A DNA stretch of 64,000 bases from Ridgeia piscesae (taxonomy: Eukaryota; Annelida; Polychaeta; Sabellida; Siboglinidae): positions 312,501-376,500 of the forward strand of contig JAODUO010000426.1 in NCBI GenBank assembly GCA_025642075.2, read 5' to 3'. The notes below the pieces were generated by a model. The model searched no databases, was not told the DNA's origin, and worked only from the letters and a program-made list of their open reading frames with translations. Below, piece after piece: positions 1 to 11,550 of the stretch. How positions within the stretch are numbered: the stretch's first letter is position 1; the number at the start of each line of letters is the position of its first letter. Position numbers and translations under genes: made by a program.

Positions 1-750
1 TGTTTCGGTATGTTAAACCTACAGTGTTTGTGTAGGATTCGTTCTCTGGCACATCATTGCTCTGACCAACAAAACGTTATGCAAATAAACAAAAAGATAG
101 GGTTTCTCGGTTTTATATTGTGTTGTCAATTGAATTCTTCAAACGTCCGGTAAAACTACGATTCAATATGTATGATGTGGCATGCGGTGTGCGGCAACAA
201 ATCGCTATAGTGAGAATTCGCAAGAGTGAGTCCACGTGTGCAAAGGCGGACGCGTTTTGTCAGATGCGGAATATTTAATTGAACAGTATTTTCTCAAACG
301 TCAAAATGGCGGCGTAGATACAGTTGTAAGAAACATTTACAAAGTAGACCGATATTCGAAACCTTTTGCACGCATTAAATTAGATTGTGCAAAAGAATTG
401 CTTAAAAAGGTACACGTTGGCAAATTACTAACAAAATACACCCCTCAACGCGAAATATCGAGTCGAAATGGTAGGACCTACCGCCGACGCAGTGCTGGTA
501 ATAGTTACAAAATTTGACAAACTTTTGCCAGATTGCCATCCAAGAGTTAAGTCCAGAAGGCAAGTGAACAAGGAAGCACTGGGTTTATCGAGACTCCAAC
601 CAATATTTTAGATGCATATCTTGCCCATCTGATGTATTTGTCGTTGTTGTTTTTAAACAGGAAACGGGGACCACTACACCACGGGGCCAATGATTATTTC
701 GTGCTTAAGCAATCTCATATATGTATATGTCTATGTATTATATGTATATG
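1..750. other. No recognised gene; one Lys/Arg-rich open frame
   Basis: An open frame runs 236-517 on the plus strand (about 93 codons, opening at GTG and not ATG). Its composition is protein-like, rich in Lys, Arg and Tyr, with no internal repeat. I do not recognise a domain and see no clean splice acceptor in front of it. It could be an exon or part of a decayed element. The rest of the stretch shows nothing I can name. Confidence 0.2.

Positions 751-756
<6 letters not shown>

Positions 757-796
<40 letters not shown>
757..796. repeat. (AT)n microsatellite
   Basis: Uninterrupted alternating A/T for about 40 bp. Confidence 0.95.
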
Positions 797-799
<3 letters not shown>

Positions 800-844
800 C
801 GTATCCAATGCGAGAGTGGTTAAGGACGGGTGATAATGCAAATA

Positions 845-890
845 ATTTAAGGAGGATAGGCAGCATTTAAGAGTTTTTAGACGTTGTTTC
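845..890 (-). mobile_element. Short 3'-terminal scrap of a LINE
   Basis: Read on the minus strand, this stretch matches the last codons of the LINE fragment at 32729-33136 (shared core AAGGAGGATAGGCAGCATT). It is therefore a very short, 5'-truncated copy of the same family end. The (TCCG)n tract begins immediately beside it. The match is short, so this is a tentative call. Confidence 0.4.
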
Positions 891-891
891 G

Positions 892-991
892 TCCATCCGT
901 CCGTCCGTCCGTCCGTCCGTCCGTCCGTCCGTCCGTCCGTCCGTCCGTCCGTCCGTCCGTCCGTCCGTCCGTCCGTTCGTTCGTTCGTTCG
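892..991. repeat. (TCCG)n tetranucleotide array
   Basis: About 20 near-perfect tetramers, turning into (TTCG)n for the last four units. Both strands stay open through it, which yields meaningless Arg/Pro/Ser or Gly/Arg/Thr/Asp frames. Confidence 0.95.
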
Positions 992-3496
992 TTTGTGTTT
1001 CGGTTCAAACAAATCGTAAAATGTCACATCCCAACTAGCAGCCAATTATATGGATTAACATACATGCATAAGAATGTTACTGTGACATTTTGCGTACCTA
1101 TGCCATATGCGATCATGAAGATGTCTTGCTGTAGTTCCAATTGAGTAGTACCTTATGGTTGCCTGCAGTGCCGTGTAGTGGTTGACCATGTATGACAGTA
1201 CTGGCATAACAATTTCCGGCCATGATATCAACATTTGTTGATCAGTTGAAACGTAAAGTCACTTAAGATTACTAGAATGCACGAACCTTTATGATGTATT
1301 CACAATTACATGCATTTAAGGACGAAGGACGTGAACATCAATGCTCGTTCTTCCAAGAACATTACCGCCCCGCCAGACGTGTACATTCTGTGCCGCCAAT
1401 GTGCACGCCACCACGAAACCTAACACTGCCAGTTACACCAACGGTCACTCTTCAGTTAGTTGACACGGATGAGCACACACATACAGTATGAATGTGCATG
1501 TTACAAGAAGTCAGAAATGCTATAGTAAGGGAAACCCGCTCGATGGACAATGCATAACTTGGTATTCACATCATGCAAACCACAGCTCGTGCTCCGTCGA
1601 AATGTTCCAATGATTTGCTGCCTTTATTTGAAAACTTCGCTTAGTCGGTTGCAATAATCCGTCGTTCTATATATGGTGAATACTTTGAATGCAGTACAGT
1701 ATTTGAATCCATGTAGATCCGTGTGGAAACTAGAAGGAGTCTGGATGGATGGAAGTGGAAAGACGTATGCTTTTATTTGAACGCATGTTACTACACTAGG
1801 GAAGGTTGACTCGTTTCTTCATGGATCCCATATCATGTGTACAAGATGTGCATACAATTTTACAGTGTCAAACCCACGATGATTATGTTGCGGACATGGT
1901 AGGCGCCGCAGATACTGTTAATGACCAGCTGGCTGCAATAGGGAGATGCGTCTTTCTCTTATATTACCATACCAGTGTCCCGTGCTGCAATCTCCCACCG
2001 TAAGATACAGAATGACAAGCCTATAGGTAGAGAAATCATCGGGATTACCATCACGTTTCTGGCATTTATAAGAAAGTACAAGTGGTGATGTTTGCTTCAT
2101 CATGAAATTCTCCCTCCATCATCACGAGTCTACATCGTGATATTCTCTCTCTTGCATTGAAGGTGGATATACTCTTCGTGATATACTTAGTGTGCGTGTG
2201 TTTGTCTTGCTATAAATTATCGGCCCGGAAATGCCAAATGTTCTCCCCGGAGTACAGATGGGCCAAGATACTTTCGACTCAGTTGTCATTTAATCATACT
2301 TCAAGATCGTACATGTTGAATACCCGAGAGCTCCCAGGAGCATTACCATTGTCAACTCGATTTCAAAAACAATTTAAGAAACCAGTACTCGAATTGAAGG
2401 TGATTCCTCACCTTCTCTTGATATCACATGTCAACATGAAGAAGCGGACCTCAGAACCTTTCATTTCTGCAACGTCACCATCGTTGGTCTGTCACTGCAG
2501 CACGTACAAAGCTGTCGCTATCAACTGGTGGTGTGCATGAGATGAGATGCTTGAACACGAGTGTAGGTTTTCTTCTTCACGCAAAGATACCCACAAGGCA
2601 GTGGGGTTTTTGAAATCAGAGTGACCTTCTCCTGGCTGCTGCCTGAAACGCCAGGTTTAACGGCGACAGATACGTTACGTCAAATTTCTTGTAAATTAGA
2701 ACAGCTTCGCTACGAGAAAGCCAGGAGCTGGACTTAACTGTCAGAAGCTATGTGATACGCACGCACTTGGGTTAATTAAAGCTTGACCCACAAACACCCC
2801 GGCTTTGCCAGTCTTGTGATATTCATTGTCCATCATCAAGATCTACCTTACTAGTATTTATGATTCCTTGAAGCCATGCATATTCAGTTCTTATGTGTGC
2901 GCCTAGTGCATGTTTGTCAGTGTCAACAAGAGGGCCCGACGATGCAACTTGCAGTGGTGGGTTTAGTGGTGGATTGCAATTTTTGGCAACCGAGAGTACA
3001 CGTTTGGCAGTAGATGTCTGTTCTTGGATGAACGTGCCTTCATGATCACGTCCTTAATTGTTTTAGTAAATGCATATAATTGTGAATATATTCTAATGAC
3101 ACGTACATGCTAATCATCGTAACGCATTTCATGTCTCAACTGATCAACAGACGTTGATGTCATGGCTAAATACTGTATTACCTGCACTATCACGATCGAC
3201 CAATAGGTGGCGTTGTAGATCACAAACAGGTGTTGGTCAATTGGAAGTTCAGCATGACATCCCCAGGACCGCTCGCAGTATCGGTACGTCACAATTACAG
3301 GCAGGTGTAATATAACTGCGTATGTATGTCAATCCGTATGCATGATCGCTAGGTTGCAGGCATCATGGCGTATCCAAATAAGTGACTTCATATTGATATG
3401 TAATATGAAATTATAATATAATATTGAAGTCCATTTGAACCGCGATAGAACTAACTCTTTTTAAACCTCTTCTAAAGATCGGTGCGCTTTTGGAAA
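992..3496. other. Stretch without recognisable genes
   Basis: Only short frames are present. One non-ATG frame at 2157-2540 begins with a hydrophobic, signal-peptide-like run of about 20 residues and stays open for about 127 codons. It has no known domain and no supporting splice sites, so I do not call it a gene. Confidence 0.5.
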
Positions 3497-3741
3497 ATGA
3501 ATGAATGAATGAATGAATGAATGAATGAATGAATGAATGAATGATTGAGTGAATGAATGAGTGAGTGAGTGAGTGAGTGAGTGAGTGAGTGAGTGACTGA
3601 CTGACTGACTGACTGACTGAATGAATGAATGAATGGAATGAATGAATGAATGAATGAATGAATGAATGAATGAATGAATGAATGAATGAATGGATGAATG
3701 GATGGATGAATGAATGGATGAATGAATGAATGAATGAATGA
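3497..3741. repeat. (AATG)n tetranucleotide array with (AGTG) and (ACTG) blocks
   Basis: About 245 bp of tetramers. The outer parts are AATG. A central block switches to AGTG (about 3558-3595) and then ACTG (about 3596-3619), with a few ATGG units near the right end. Minus-strand frames read as His/Ser/Phe/Ile repeats and are not genes. Confidence 0.95.
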
Positions 3742-4484
3742 ATTATGGAGCAATTCCCTCTTTGTATCGCAGTAGCAACCAACAACACAAAAATGAACCT
3801 TGTTGCTCACAAACAGAACACCAGTTGGTACAGACGCAAGTGACACGGTAGCTTAGCGTGTTTAAATTCGAGTAATTATGCATTGCTATATTTTGGAGAA
3901 AGTCTATAATTACATTATTTGATTTCAATCATAATGCGTTGTTTGATCAAGTCAGTACAACTCCTTCAAACTACCCGATGTTGGTGTGATATTGTTTTCA
4001 GTAGTAAGCTGCTTCGAAGTGGGGGAGGCGGACGTCCCGACCAGTGAACCACGCCATGTCGTTACGCTTAAATGGAATCCAATCAGACGCCACGCTAATG
4101 ACATCAACCACATTTCATGGGGTGAGTATTGTTTGCATCCGGGAGTCTGTTCTATTAAACTGGTCCGAACCTTGCAAAATACATCGGCCCTAACATTATT
4201 TTCTAAGAGCACTGTAACAGTATTTTCTGACAACCAGCGATCTTTGCACGCGGTAGATCGATGTTTGCCTTTGAAATATAATCGAAATGTCGTCAATGTT
4301 AAGCACAATCTCATGTTTTTGAATCAATTACAACACTAATGTGTTGCAGTTAACGAATGCTAAGCATGTCTACTATTGCACTTTTGTTTTACTAGAAACA
4401 GAGTTTACATCAATGAAGTTCGTTCAAAGGATATACCGCGATAAACCTGGATCACATTCGCAAGCCAGGGGTCATTGCAGGTGT
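3742..4484. other. Stretch without a firm gene
   Basis: Plus and minus frames of about 118 codons overlap at 3952-4339 with no recognisable domain. An acceptor-like site (TTGTTTTCAG) near 3990-4000 and a donor-like GTGAGT near 4121 bracket about 120 bp, but its reading frame begins with TAG or is unsupported. Confidence 0.3.
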
Positions 4485-6290
4485 TTGTGATATGACTGCA
4501 TCAATGGCGTGTGTTTGTGCTGTGACTGCATCAATGGCGGATGCTTGTTACGTGACTGCATCAATGGCGGGTGTTTGTGATGTGACTGCATCGATGGCGG
4601 ATGTCTGTGCTGTGACTGCATCAATGGCGGAAATTTGTGACGTGACTGCATCAATGGCGGGTGTTTGTGACGTGACTGCATCAATGGCGGGTGTTTGTGA
4701 TGTGACTGCATCAATGGCGGTGTTTGTGAAGTGACTGCATCAATGGCGGTTGTTTGTGATGTGACTGCATCAATGGCGGGTGTTTGTGACGTGACTGCAT
4801 TAACGGCGGGTAGTTGTGATGTGACTGCATCAATGGCGGTGTTTGTGAAGTGACTGCATCAATGGCGGGTGTTTGTGAGTGACTGCATCAATGACGGATG
4901 TTTGTGACGTGACTGCATCAATGCCGGGTGTTTGTGCTGTGATTGCATCTATGGCGGGTGTTTGTGATGTGACTCATCAATGGCGGGTGGTTGTGATGTG
5001 ACTGCATCAATGGCTGGTGTTTGTGCTACGATTGCATCAATGGCGTGTGTTTGTGATGTGACTGCATCAATGGCGGATGTTTGGGACGTGACTGCATCAA
5101 TGGCGGGTGTTTGTGACGTGACTGCATCAATGGCTGGTGTTTGTGACGTGATTGCATCAATGGCGTGTGTTTGTGATGTGACTGCATCAATGGCAGATGT
5201 TTGGGACGTGACTGCATCAATGGCGGGTGTTTATGACATGACTGCATCAATGGCGGGTGTTTGTGATGCGACTGCATCAATAGCGGATGTTTGTGACGTA
5301 ACTGCATCAATGGCGGGTGTTTGTGATGTGACTGCATCAATGGATGTTTGTGACGTGACTGCATCAATGGCGGGTGTTTGTGTTGTGACTGCATCAATGA
5401 CGGATGTTTGTGACGTGACTGCATCAATGGCGGGTGTTTGTGACATGACTGCACCAATGGCTGGTGTTTGTGCTGCGATTGCATCAATGGCGTGTGTTTG
5501 TGATGTGGCTGCATCAATGGCGGGTGTTTGTGACGTGACTGCATCAATGGCGGGTGTTTATGATGTGACTGCATCAATGCCGGGTGTTTGTGCTGTGATT
5601 GCATCTATGGCGGGTGTTTGTGATGTGACTCATCAATGGCGGGTGGTTGTGATGTGACTGCATCAATGGCGGTGTTTGTGATATGACTGCATCAATGTCG
5701 GGTGTTTGTGATGTAACTGCATCAATGGCGGATGTTTGGGACGTGACTGCATCAATGGCGGATGTTTGGGACGTGGCTGCATCAATGGCGGGTGTTTGGG
5801 ACGTGACTGCATCAATGGCGGGTGGTCATGATGTGACTGCATAAATGGCGGTGTTTGTGATGTGACTGCATCAATGTCGGGTGTTTGTGATGTAACTGCA
5901 TCAATGGCGGATGTTTGGGACGTGACTGCATCAATGGCGGATGTTTGGGACGTGGCTGCATCAATGGCGGGTGTTTGGGACGTGACTGCATCAATGGCGG
6001 GTGGTCATGATGTGACTGCATAAATGGCGGTGTTTGTGATGTGACTGCATCAATGTCGGGTGTTTGTGATGTGACTGCATCAATGGCGGGTGTTTGTGAT
6101 GTGACTGCATCAATTGCCGTGGTTTGTGACGTGACTGCATCAATGGCGGGTATTTGTGACGTGACTGCATCAATGGCGTGTATTTATGATGTGACTGCAT
6201 CAATGGCGGATGTTTGTGACGTGGCTGCATCAATGGCGGGTTGTTTGTGACGTAACTGCATCAATGGCGGATTTTTGTGAAGGAAGGAAG
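4485..6290. repeat. 30-bp minisatellite, about 60 units, with higher-order repeats
   Basis: The unit is 30 bp with core GACTGCATCAATGGCGGG followed by a TGTTTGTGA-type segment. Because 30 is a multiple of 3, each frame reads as a 10-residue repeat (for example VTASMAGVCD on plus, MQSHHKHPPL on minus). Short indels break these frames often. Larger nested duplications are visible: a 179-bp unit repeated at 5692 and 5871 and started again at 6050, and a segment at 4921 repeated at 5577. I regard it as noncoding satellite. A real repeat protein would need a start, splice sites and unbroken frame, none of which are evident. Confidence 0.9.
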
Positions 6291-6398
6291 ATCTGCGGGC
6301 TGCATGGCTCAATCGTTTTGTACATTAGTCAAGTCTTTGAGAGCAAAGTGATATCCCTCGTGCTGCTCTCCAAGCGAGGACAGGGAACTTTGTCCTGA

Positions 6399-6498
6399 TT
6401 AGGTAGCTGGTGCATGCTGGCAGTACTCGATGAACAGTCTGGCCCAACTTGCTGTAAACTCACAAGTAAACTGCCTATAGACAGCCCACCTGAGCAAC
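6399..6498 (-). CDS. Candidate last exon of the minus-strand SGNH-type gene
   Basis: On the minus strand a strong acceptor (TTTATTTCAG) precedes position 6498. The exon donates one base to the split codon left by the exon ending at 7414. It then reads 32 codons (starting LLRWAVYRQF) to a TAA at 6399-6401. The phase agreement with the two upstream exons is the main support. No domain is recognisable. A second frame through the same exon is also open, to about 6329, so the reading frame is not certain. Confidence 0.4.
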
Positions 6499-6529
6499 CT
6501 GAAATAAACGTGTTCAGATAAATATACAT

Positions 6530-7413
6530 ATGACATTGTAAATAATCAATGATCCTTTTAATTTAGAATATATCATTAAAGACACACCCCATTTCAAACA
6601 TGTGGTGCTTTTTAAGAAAAACAAACAAATTGTGTGGCAGTATTATAGCATATTATATCTAATGTTGACAATATGCACTTTTAAATCGCTGTGTGCCATT
6701 AGAAACCATTGAGGATCTATTTATATAATTTGGAATAAAATAAATTAGGGTATTGGTATTGTTTATTAATTTGATTGAACGATTCTGAAAGCTGTCAAAC
6801 ATAAGCATCTTGACTAAAATCTCTAATGACAACTCCAGTCCCTGCATTCACATATCTGGGTTGTCATCTCATAATGGATAACCAGAGAAAATGTCAATTA
6901 GATTATTATGGTGAAAAGACTAGGCACTATAGTAGGCAGTTACTGTGCATGTTTCGCTCATAATTACAAATTCACTATAATATTCCAAAGGACTTCAGAG
7001 CCTCTTGACCCATTTTTAAAATGCTGTGGTCATTGCACAAAATGTACAGAACATGGATCTACAAGAATTATGATCATCTGATCATTGAAAAATGGCAGTG
7101 TTTCAAAAAAAATTCAAAATTATATTACCGTTTGTTATCCAGTTGGGGTTTATAATTTACTCTGAATGATCCATTCTATACTTTGGGCAGTAGTAGGAAC
7201 TATGCACTATGTTCACAAATATACCTGCCATTTTCACTACATAAAAATTATAATGGTTCCATATGTGTTGTATCTATAAGTAATGATAACAATTTTATAT
7301 CTATATATATATTTATAGTGCTACTTTGTTTGATGTTATATTGTTGCTTCTTATTTGATGCATTAACTTGTATTGCAACATAATTATATAAAATGTCTGC
7401 ACAGTATACTTAC
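6530..7413. other. Probable intron, AT-rich, nothing else recognised
   Basis: This lies between the two downstream exon candidates of the minus-strand gene. It contains only short unrelated frames. Confidence 0.4.
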
Positions 7414-7544
7414 TTGTTTATTGATGGATCTAGTTGCCAGTTATCTATCTGCATATGGTTCAGTGCAACCAGTACATTCCAAAGCACCAGTTGCTCGAAG
7501 CAGAAACTTTCATATCCGACTTTTCGTAATACACAGCAGTCCAC
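7414..7544 (-). CDS. Candidate internal exon of the minus-strand SGNH-type gene
   Basis: On the minus strand the exon is bounded by a good acceptor (TTTTTATTACAG before 7544) and a consensus donor (CAA|GTAAGT after 7414). It is 131 nt long. Only one frame is open right across it, and that frame follows in phase from the phase-0 donor at 8402 and leaves two bases for the exon at 6498. The peptide (beginning VDCCVLRKVG) has no motif I can place, and it lacks the GTND and DxxH blocks expected further along an SGNH hydrolase. Confidence 0.45.
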
Positions 7545-7937
7545 CTGTAATAAAAATCGAGCATTAAGAAATGTTTTATGTGAATCATTGCAAACATGGA
7601 TTATTATTCTGAATGAACATAATTTCACAAGCATGAATTCTGACACATTTCGTGTATTCATTTCGTCACTAATACCTCTGGGTTCTTTGAAACAAACTCA
7701 TTATCTATGTTTATATATGACTCCATAAGACACATGCAAAATGATGAGAAGATAACCCTGCAGTTTATGTTCAAATAAAATAATCGTAACTGCCTGCCAT
7801 TGCTGTGTAGGCGGTGCATTTAGATCATGATATATGAATCAATATAGCTGCTGTTATTACAAATGTGATGGGTGTCCACACCTAGGAGATGCAAAAAAAA
7901 CATCAAGGTATTGACTATTCTTTTGTATGTTTTTCCC

Positions 7938-7960
7938 CCCACAATAAACACAATTGTGGG
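7938..7960. other. Small hairpin
   Basis: Arms CCCACAAT and ATTGTGGG are separated by seven bases. It lies in the presumed intron and has no clear role. Confidence 0.5.
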
Positions 7961-8401
7961 ATCTGATTCATTTAATTTAATTGGAACTATTCAATACAAT
8001 TTATGTTAAATGATAAACCTCACCAGGTCTTAACAAATGTGTTATTACCATAAAACTTACAAAGTGACACATACTAAGTCTACTAGTTGAATGCGGCAAG
8101 CCTGATGTCAGTGAGGTGACCCGGCTGGCCCAAGCTAAGCGACCATATTTCGCTTGTCTAAATAACTACACACTGCTACGCTGCAGTTGCTTTATTACAT
8201 CTATGACACTAACCAACTAAATGTACTATGCTGAAAGCAAGATTCCTATTACAATGTGTTATTGTGCTACGTTTCAAGACATATTGACATAAGCTGAACG
8301 ATGTCTTCTATTACTCAAGCATTAAACAAATTCAATAAATAGCATCACTACTTATTGTAGTGAATGTGGGGATTGATATTAAGCTTTCAAAAATGTCTTA
8401 C

Positions 8402-8551
8402 CTCAAACTGGGAAAAAGCCAAATTGATTGTGTCATTGAGCGCCAAATCCTCAATCCTGTAGCCGGAGTAGCTCAGTGTTGGAATACTGAAGTCACTGAC
8501 GTAGCGATGAAGATACTTGGTCTGCGAATCTCCGATTATAACAGCTGCCAT
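8402..8551 (-). CDS. First coding exon with an SGNH-hydrolase block I
   Basis: The minus-strand ATG at 8551 opens 50 codons that end in phase 0 at a consensus donor (GAG|GTAAGA). The peptide starts MAAVIIGDSQTKYLHRYV. A hydrophobic strand followed by GDS and then a helix is the catalytic-serine block of SGNH/GDSL esterases and lipases; Ser9 would be the nucleophile. A later 'SYSGYRIEDL' matches the segment that usually follows in small SGNH proteins, where a Gly contributes to the oxyanion hole. The frame is also open a few codons upstream of the ATG (from about 8575), so an upstream exon is possible. The Asp/His block has not been found, so the gene is incomplete, decayed or has exons I missed. 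Confidence 0.6.
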
Positions 8552-8646
8552 GATGAACTTGACGTAACAGTACAAGACTCAAAAGCAAAAGAATGCCCCA
8601 TCCTGGAGAGCATGGCTTATTTAGCAGGGAATGATCAAATATAATT

Positions 8647-8680
8647 TAAACACCAATCGCTTAATAGCGATTGGTGTTTA
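8647..8680. other. Perfect 15-bp palindrome with 4-base loop
   Basis: The arm AAACACCAATCGCT (8648-8661) pairs exactly with 8666-8679 around the loop TAAT, and one more T-A pair closes it at 8647/8680. It sits about 100 bp upstream of the start of the minus-strand SGNH exon. Confidence 0.85.
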
Positions 8681-8803
8681 TGATCACACTTCCAATTCAC
8701 CAAATAAAGTAGTTAACAGCTTAGTTATGGCATAAGCTGTGTGATGTCTACACGGAAAAGTTGTTATTACATTAGAACATATTGATCTGTACTGATGTTA
8801 TAT

Positions 8804-8806
<3 letters not shown>

Positions 8807-8859
<53 letters not shown>

Positions 8860-8863
8860 CAAT

Positions 8864-8910
<47 letters not shown>
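8807..8910. repeat. Interrupted (AT)n microsatellite
   Basis: Alternating A/T with a few AAT interruptions. Confidence 0.95.
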
Positions 8911-8918
<8 letters not shown>

Positions 8919-10680
8919 TTAGGGAGTACTTTTGACAAGCTACACTATATAACTGACTTGCAATGTGACATTCATATTTTATATTGCATGATAATTCATT
9001 AACATTTACATTTATAAATAAAAAATTGATTATGTTATTACATGTTATAATAAGTATGTTTACTGTCTGTATAAATTATAATTACACATTGTCTATCTAT
9101 GTAATCAGCTTAATGTTTTAGAAAACTATGTCTATACCATCAATCATTATGTATAGTGTATCATTTTTGTTTTTTTAATTATTAAATATAACATTAAAAT
9201 ATTCTGATGTTTCCTTATGTTTTATTATGCAGAGGTTGTTATAAGCTGGTTACACCCACATCTATTTTTTATTTCAATTTTTGTATTTACTAAACTCCCA
9301 ATAATATGCTTACTTGTCAGGGGCCAAGCTGGTTGCCGGTATGGCCGGTAGGTGTGGGAGTATGTTCAATGCGTGGAACAGCCATAACAAAGCCGTCATC
9401 CTGCTCATAAATATACCTTATTCAATATATTATGTCTTCATACTTGCAGAGGAGTTACATTATAGCAATATTAAACTACACATAAAGTATCAATTTCATA
9501 CGAAGCGTATAGATGTGTTTTAAGTCCGCTGCAACCCGATCAGGCGTCCAATCCGGAAGTTCCGGGAGTTCCGGGTAATAAAATCCAGAAAATACAGAGG
9601 CCCGCCCAAGCTAAGCGATCATATTTCGCTTGTCATAATAATACGATCATTACGCAGTCCGGACCTCAGGATAATATTATTTAAGCAATAACAATAATAG
9701 ACAACTTAATATTTACCTTCATCAACATGCTCCGCGCGTTGCCGAGTTGCAGCCATTTCATGACAGCAGACAAACTTGTCACCGCATCAACAAATTGGTT
9801 CGGCACCGCCACCAGTTGACATCATCTATGTTAGTTTTGTTTTTTTGTAAGTTCAGCTTCCCGTGTGTCTTTCTTTTCATCGTCACTCGCCTGTAGTGTG
9901 TCTTCCAATACGTGCATTTGTCTTTGCTGTTGAAATCTATATCCAGATACTTCTGCATCCGTTACATGATCCGATTTAGATAATCCATAACAAACACGCC
10001 ATTTTTATTTTTCTCTGCGCACTGCGCCTGCAGACGGATTTATGAATAACTAATACGCAGGGAATCTGTGGAGAGGCCTAAGCGTCGTGACGTCATTCTT
10101 CGTCGACAATGGCGTAGCTCATAGTATTTCGATGGCTGGGTGTTCAAAAATAGTTTTCTGGTAAACCGCTGGCGTTAAAACATTGAGTATATGTGGACAT
10201 TGTTACTTTATATTAACTCTATTAGGTGTACGGCACGAAACCGTTGCCTTTTTCCCTTTAAGGATTTTCCTAAAATCAATCCATCTCATACTGATACTGT
10301 CATCCACGATAACTATGTAGAGGTCGTTGACAATAGGGTGAAGTGTCATATATAAGAAATGTCAGCAGTGTTTTTACTGCCCCAGAAAACGTCGCTCTTT
10401 TAACGTTTGATAGTAGTATTTTGTCCACCCGTGTACGACCTTTCAACGACAACCACCTTTGCGAAACATATCATTCATTATGTGTATATGTTGAATATTA
10501 TTTAGTTTATTTTTATTTGTGAAAGGACGACCACAATTGTAAATATAATTACATTTATATTATAGACTAGTTACATCCTGTCTTAATAATGTATATATCT
10601 GATTATTTGTTTTCTTACTCTTGAATTTGTTGACGAACGCTGCAAACGCATTTTCCTTTCTGGACAATAAAGATTTATTG

Positions 10681-10683
<3 letters not shown>
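8911..10683. other. No firm gene; CpG-richer promoter-like patch inside
   Basis: A 30-bp core (CCCAAGCTAAGCGA, then CATATTTCGCTTGTC one base later) at about 8128-8160 recurs at about 9602-9636. The part from about 9710 to 10150 is richer in CpG than its surroundings. On the minus strand, 9716-9770 reads MKWLQLGNARSMLMK up to a GTAAAT donor-like site, a possible but unsupported first exon. The rest is AT-rich with no recognised feature. Confidence 0.4.
10086..10098. promoter_or_regulatory. CRE-like palindrome TGACGTCA
   Basis: A perfect 8-bp CREB/ATF site lies in a CpG-richer stretch between the minus-strand SGNH-type gene and the plus-strand membrane-protein gene. It would suit a shared promoter region, but no transcript start can be seen. 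Confidence 0.35.

Positions 10684-10737
<54 letters not shown>
10684..10737. repeat. (AT)n microsatellite
   Basis: About 54 bp of alternating A/T. Confidence 0.95.
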
Positions 10738-10739
<2 letters not shown>

Positions 10740-11032
10740 CATATGGAAAATCAAAAATCGAGGGAAGTTGTGCATGTAATTAAAATTATATACAGTACAT
10801 CGAAAGAGAATTGCTCACCATATTTCGCTGTCTTATTTCTCGTGTTGTTTGCTATTGTATTCCTAACACTCCACAATTCAACACTTCTATTATAAAATAA
10901 ACTAAGATTAATTTGTTATTCATATGTAGTAGATTGTCCTCATTCGACATGTTCTAGTTGTTGGTTTACCTTGCTTTACTAGTTATCGACACTCCTGTAA
11001 TTTATGCATAACTAGTTTTGGTTCTGTCTTAG

Positions 11033-11254
11033 GTTATAATCAATATAACACGACGGGACAGCGTTGTATCACAAGTTGCAAAAAGAAATACAACAAACGA
11101 TACCAATCATGCCGAACCTGCATAGAATTCGTGGAATGTCAGGATGAAAAATTAACATATATTAATTGCGAAGTGCAGGGAACGGTATGGGACGATACAT
11201 GGGAGACATGCTCATATGAGGGCAGCACCACGTGCAACCTCGTCACGCGCACGC
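11033..11254 (+). CDS. Exon encoding a chitin-binding type-2 (CBM14) domain
   Basis: The 222-bp exon is flanked by an acceptor (GGTTCTGTCTTAG) and a consensus donor (C|GTAAGT). It starts and ends in phase 1, so it is a symmetric module. The peptide is cysteine-rich with spacing C-x13-C-x5-C-x9-C-x13-C-x7-C, and it has the Gly and Trp-Asp positions typical of the peritrophin-A/CBM14 fold (CEVQGTVWDDTWETC). CBM14 domains bind chitin and are extracellular. The likely partners are the phase 1-1 EGF exon at 15333 and the phase-1 stalk/membrane exon at 26812. Upstream signal-peptide exons were not found. The exon lies just 5' of the 1.8 kb duplicated block. Confidence 0.75.
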
Positions 11255-11550
11255 GTAAGTAATCTGTTCACTGCCACGTGATTTGGTATTCATTTGTATG
11301 TGATGTGCCATTCAATACAATGTCCTAGTTTGTTAATCGTTGCATTCTGAGTTAAATTACTATTCTTAACTCTGGTTTAGAGACAATATGATGCTCTACC
11401 TCCCGGCATTTGCCAAACCAATGTGACTGCCTTAATCTTAGCCCCTCCTCTGCCTTGTCTCACTTTTGCATTGTAGGCCTGTAGCAATATTATAATTCGA
11501 CTATATTATGCATTCATATAATGCTGTGATGAAAATGTTGATAAATATTT

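Noticed and set aside
4972..5657. 225-codon VTASMAGVCD repeat protein
   Set aside because: Both strands are equally open, frames break at unit indels, and no splice site or leader is present.
8387..8644. Plus-strand 94-codon frame over the SGNH exon
   Set aside because: It lacks ATG-supported context or a domain; the minus strand has the motif and splice donor.
9330..9420. Minus-strand exon with donor CAA|GTAAGC and signal-peptide-like start
   Set aside because: No acceptable acceptor or phase links it to the SGNH exon, and competing frames are equally plausible.
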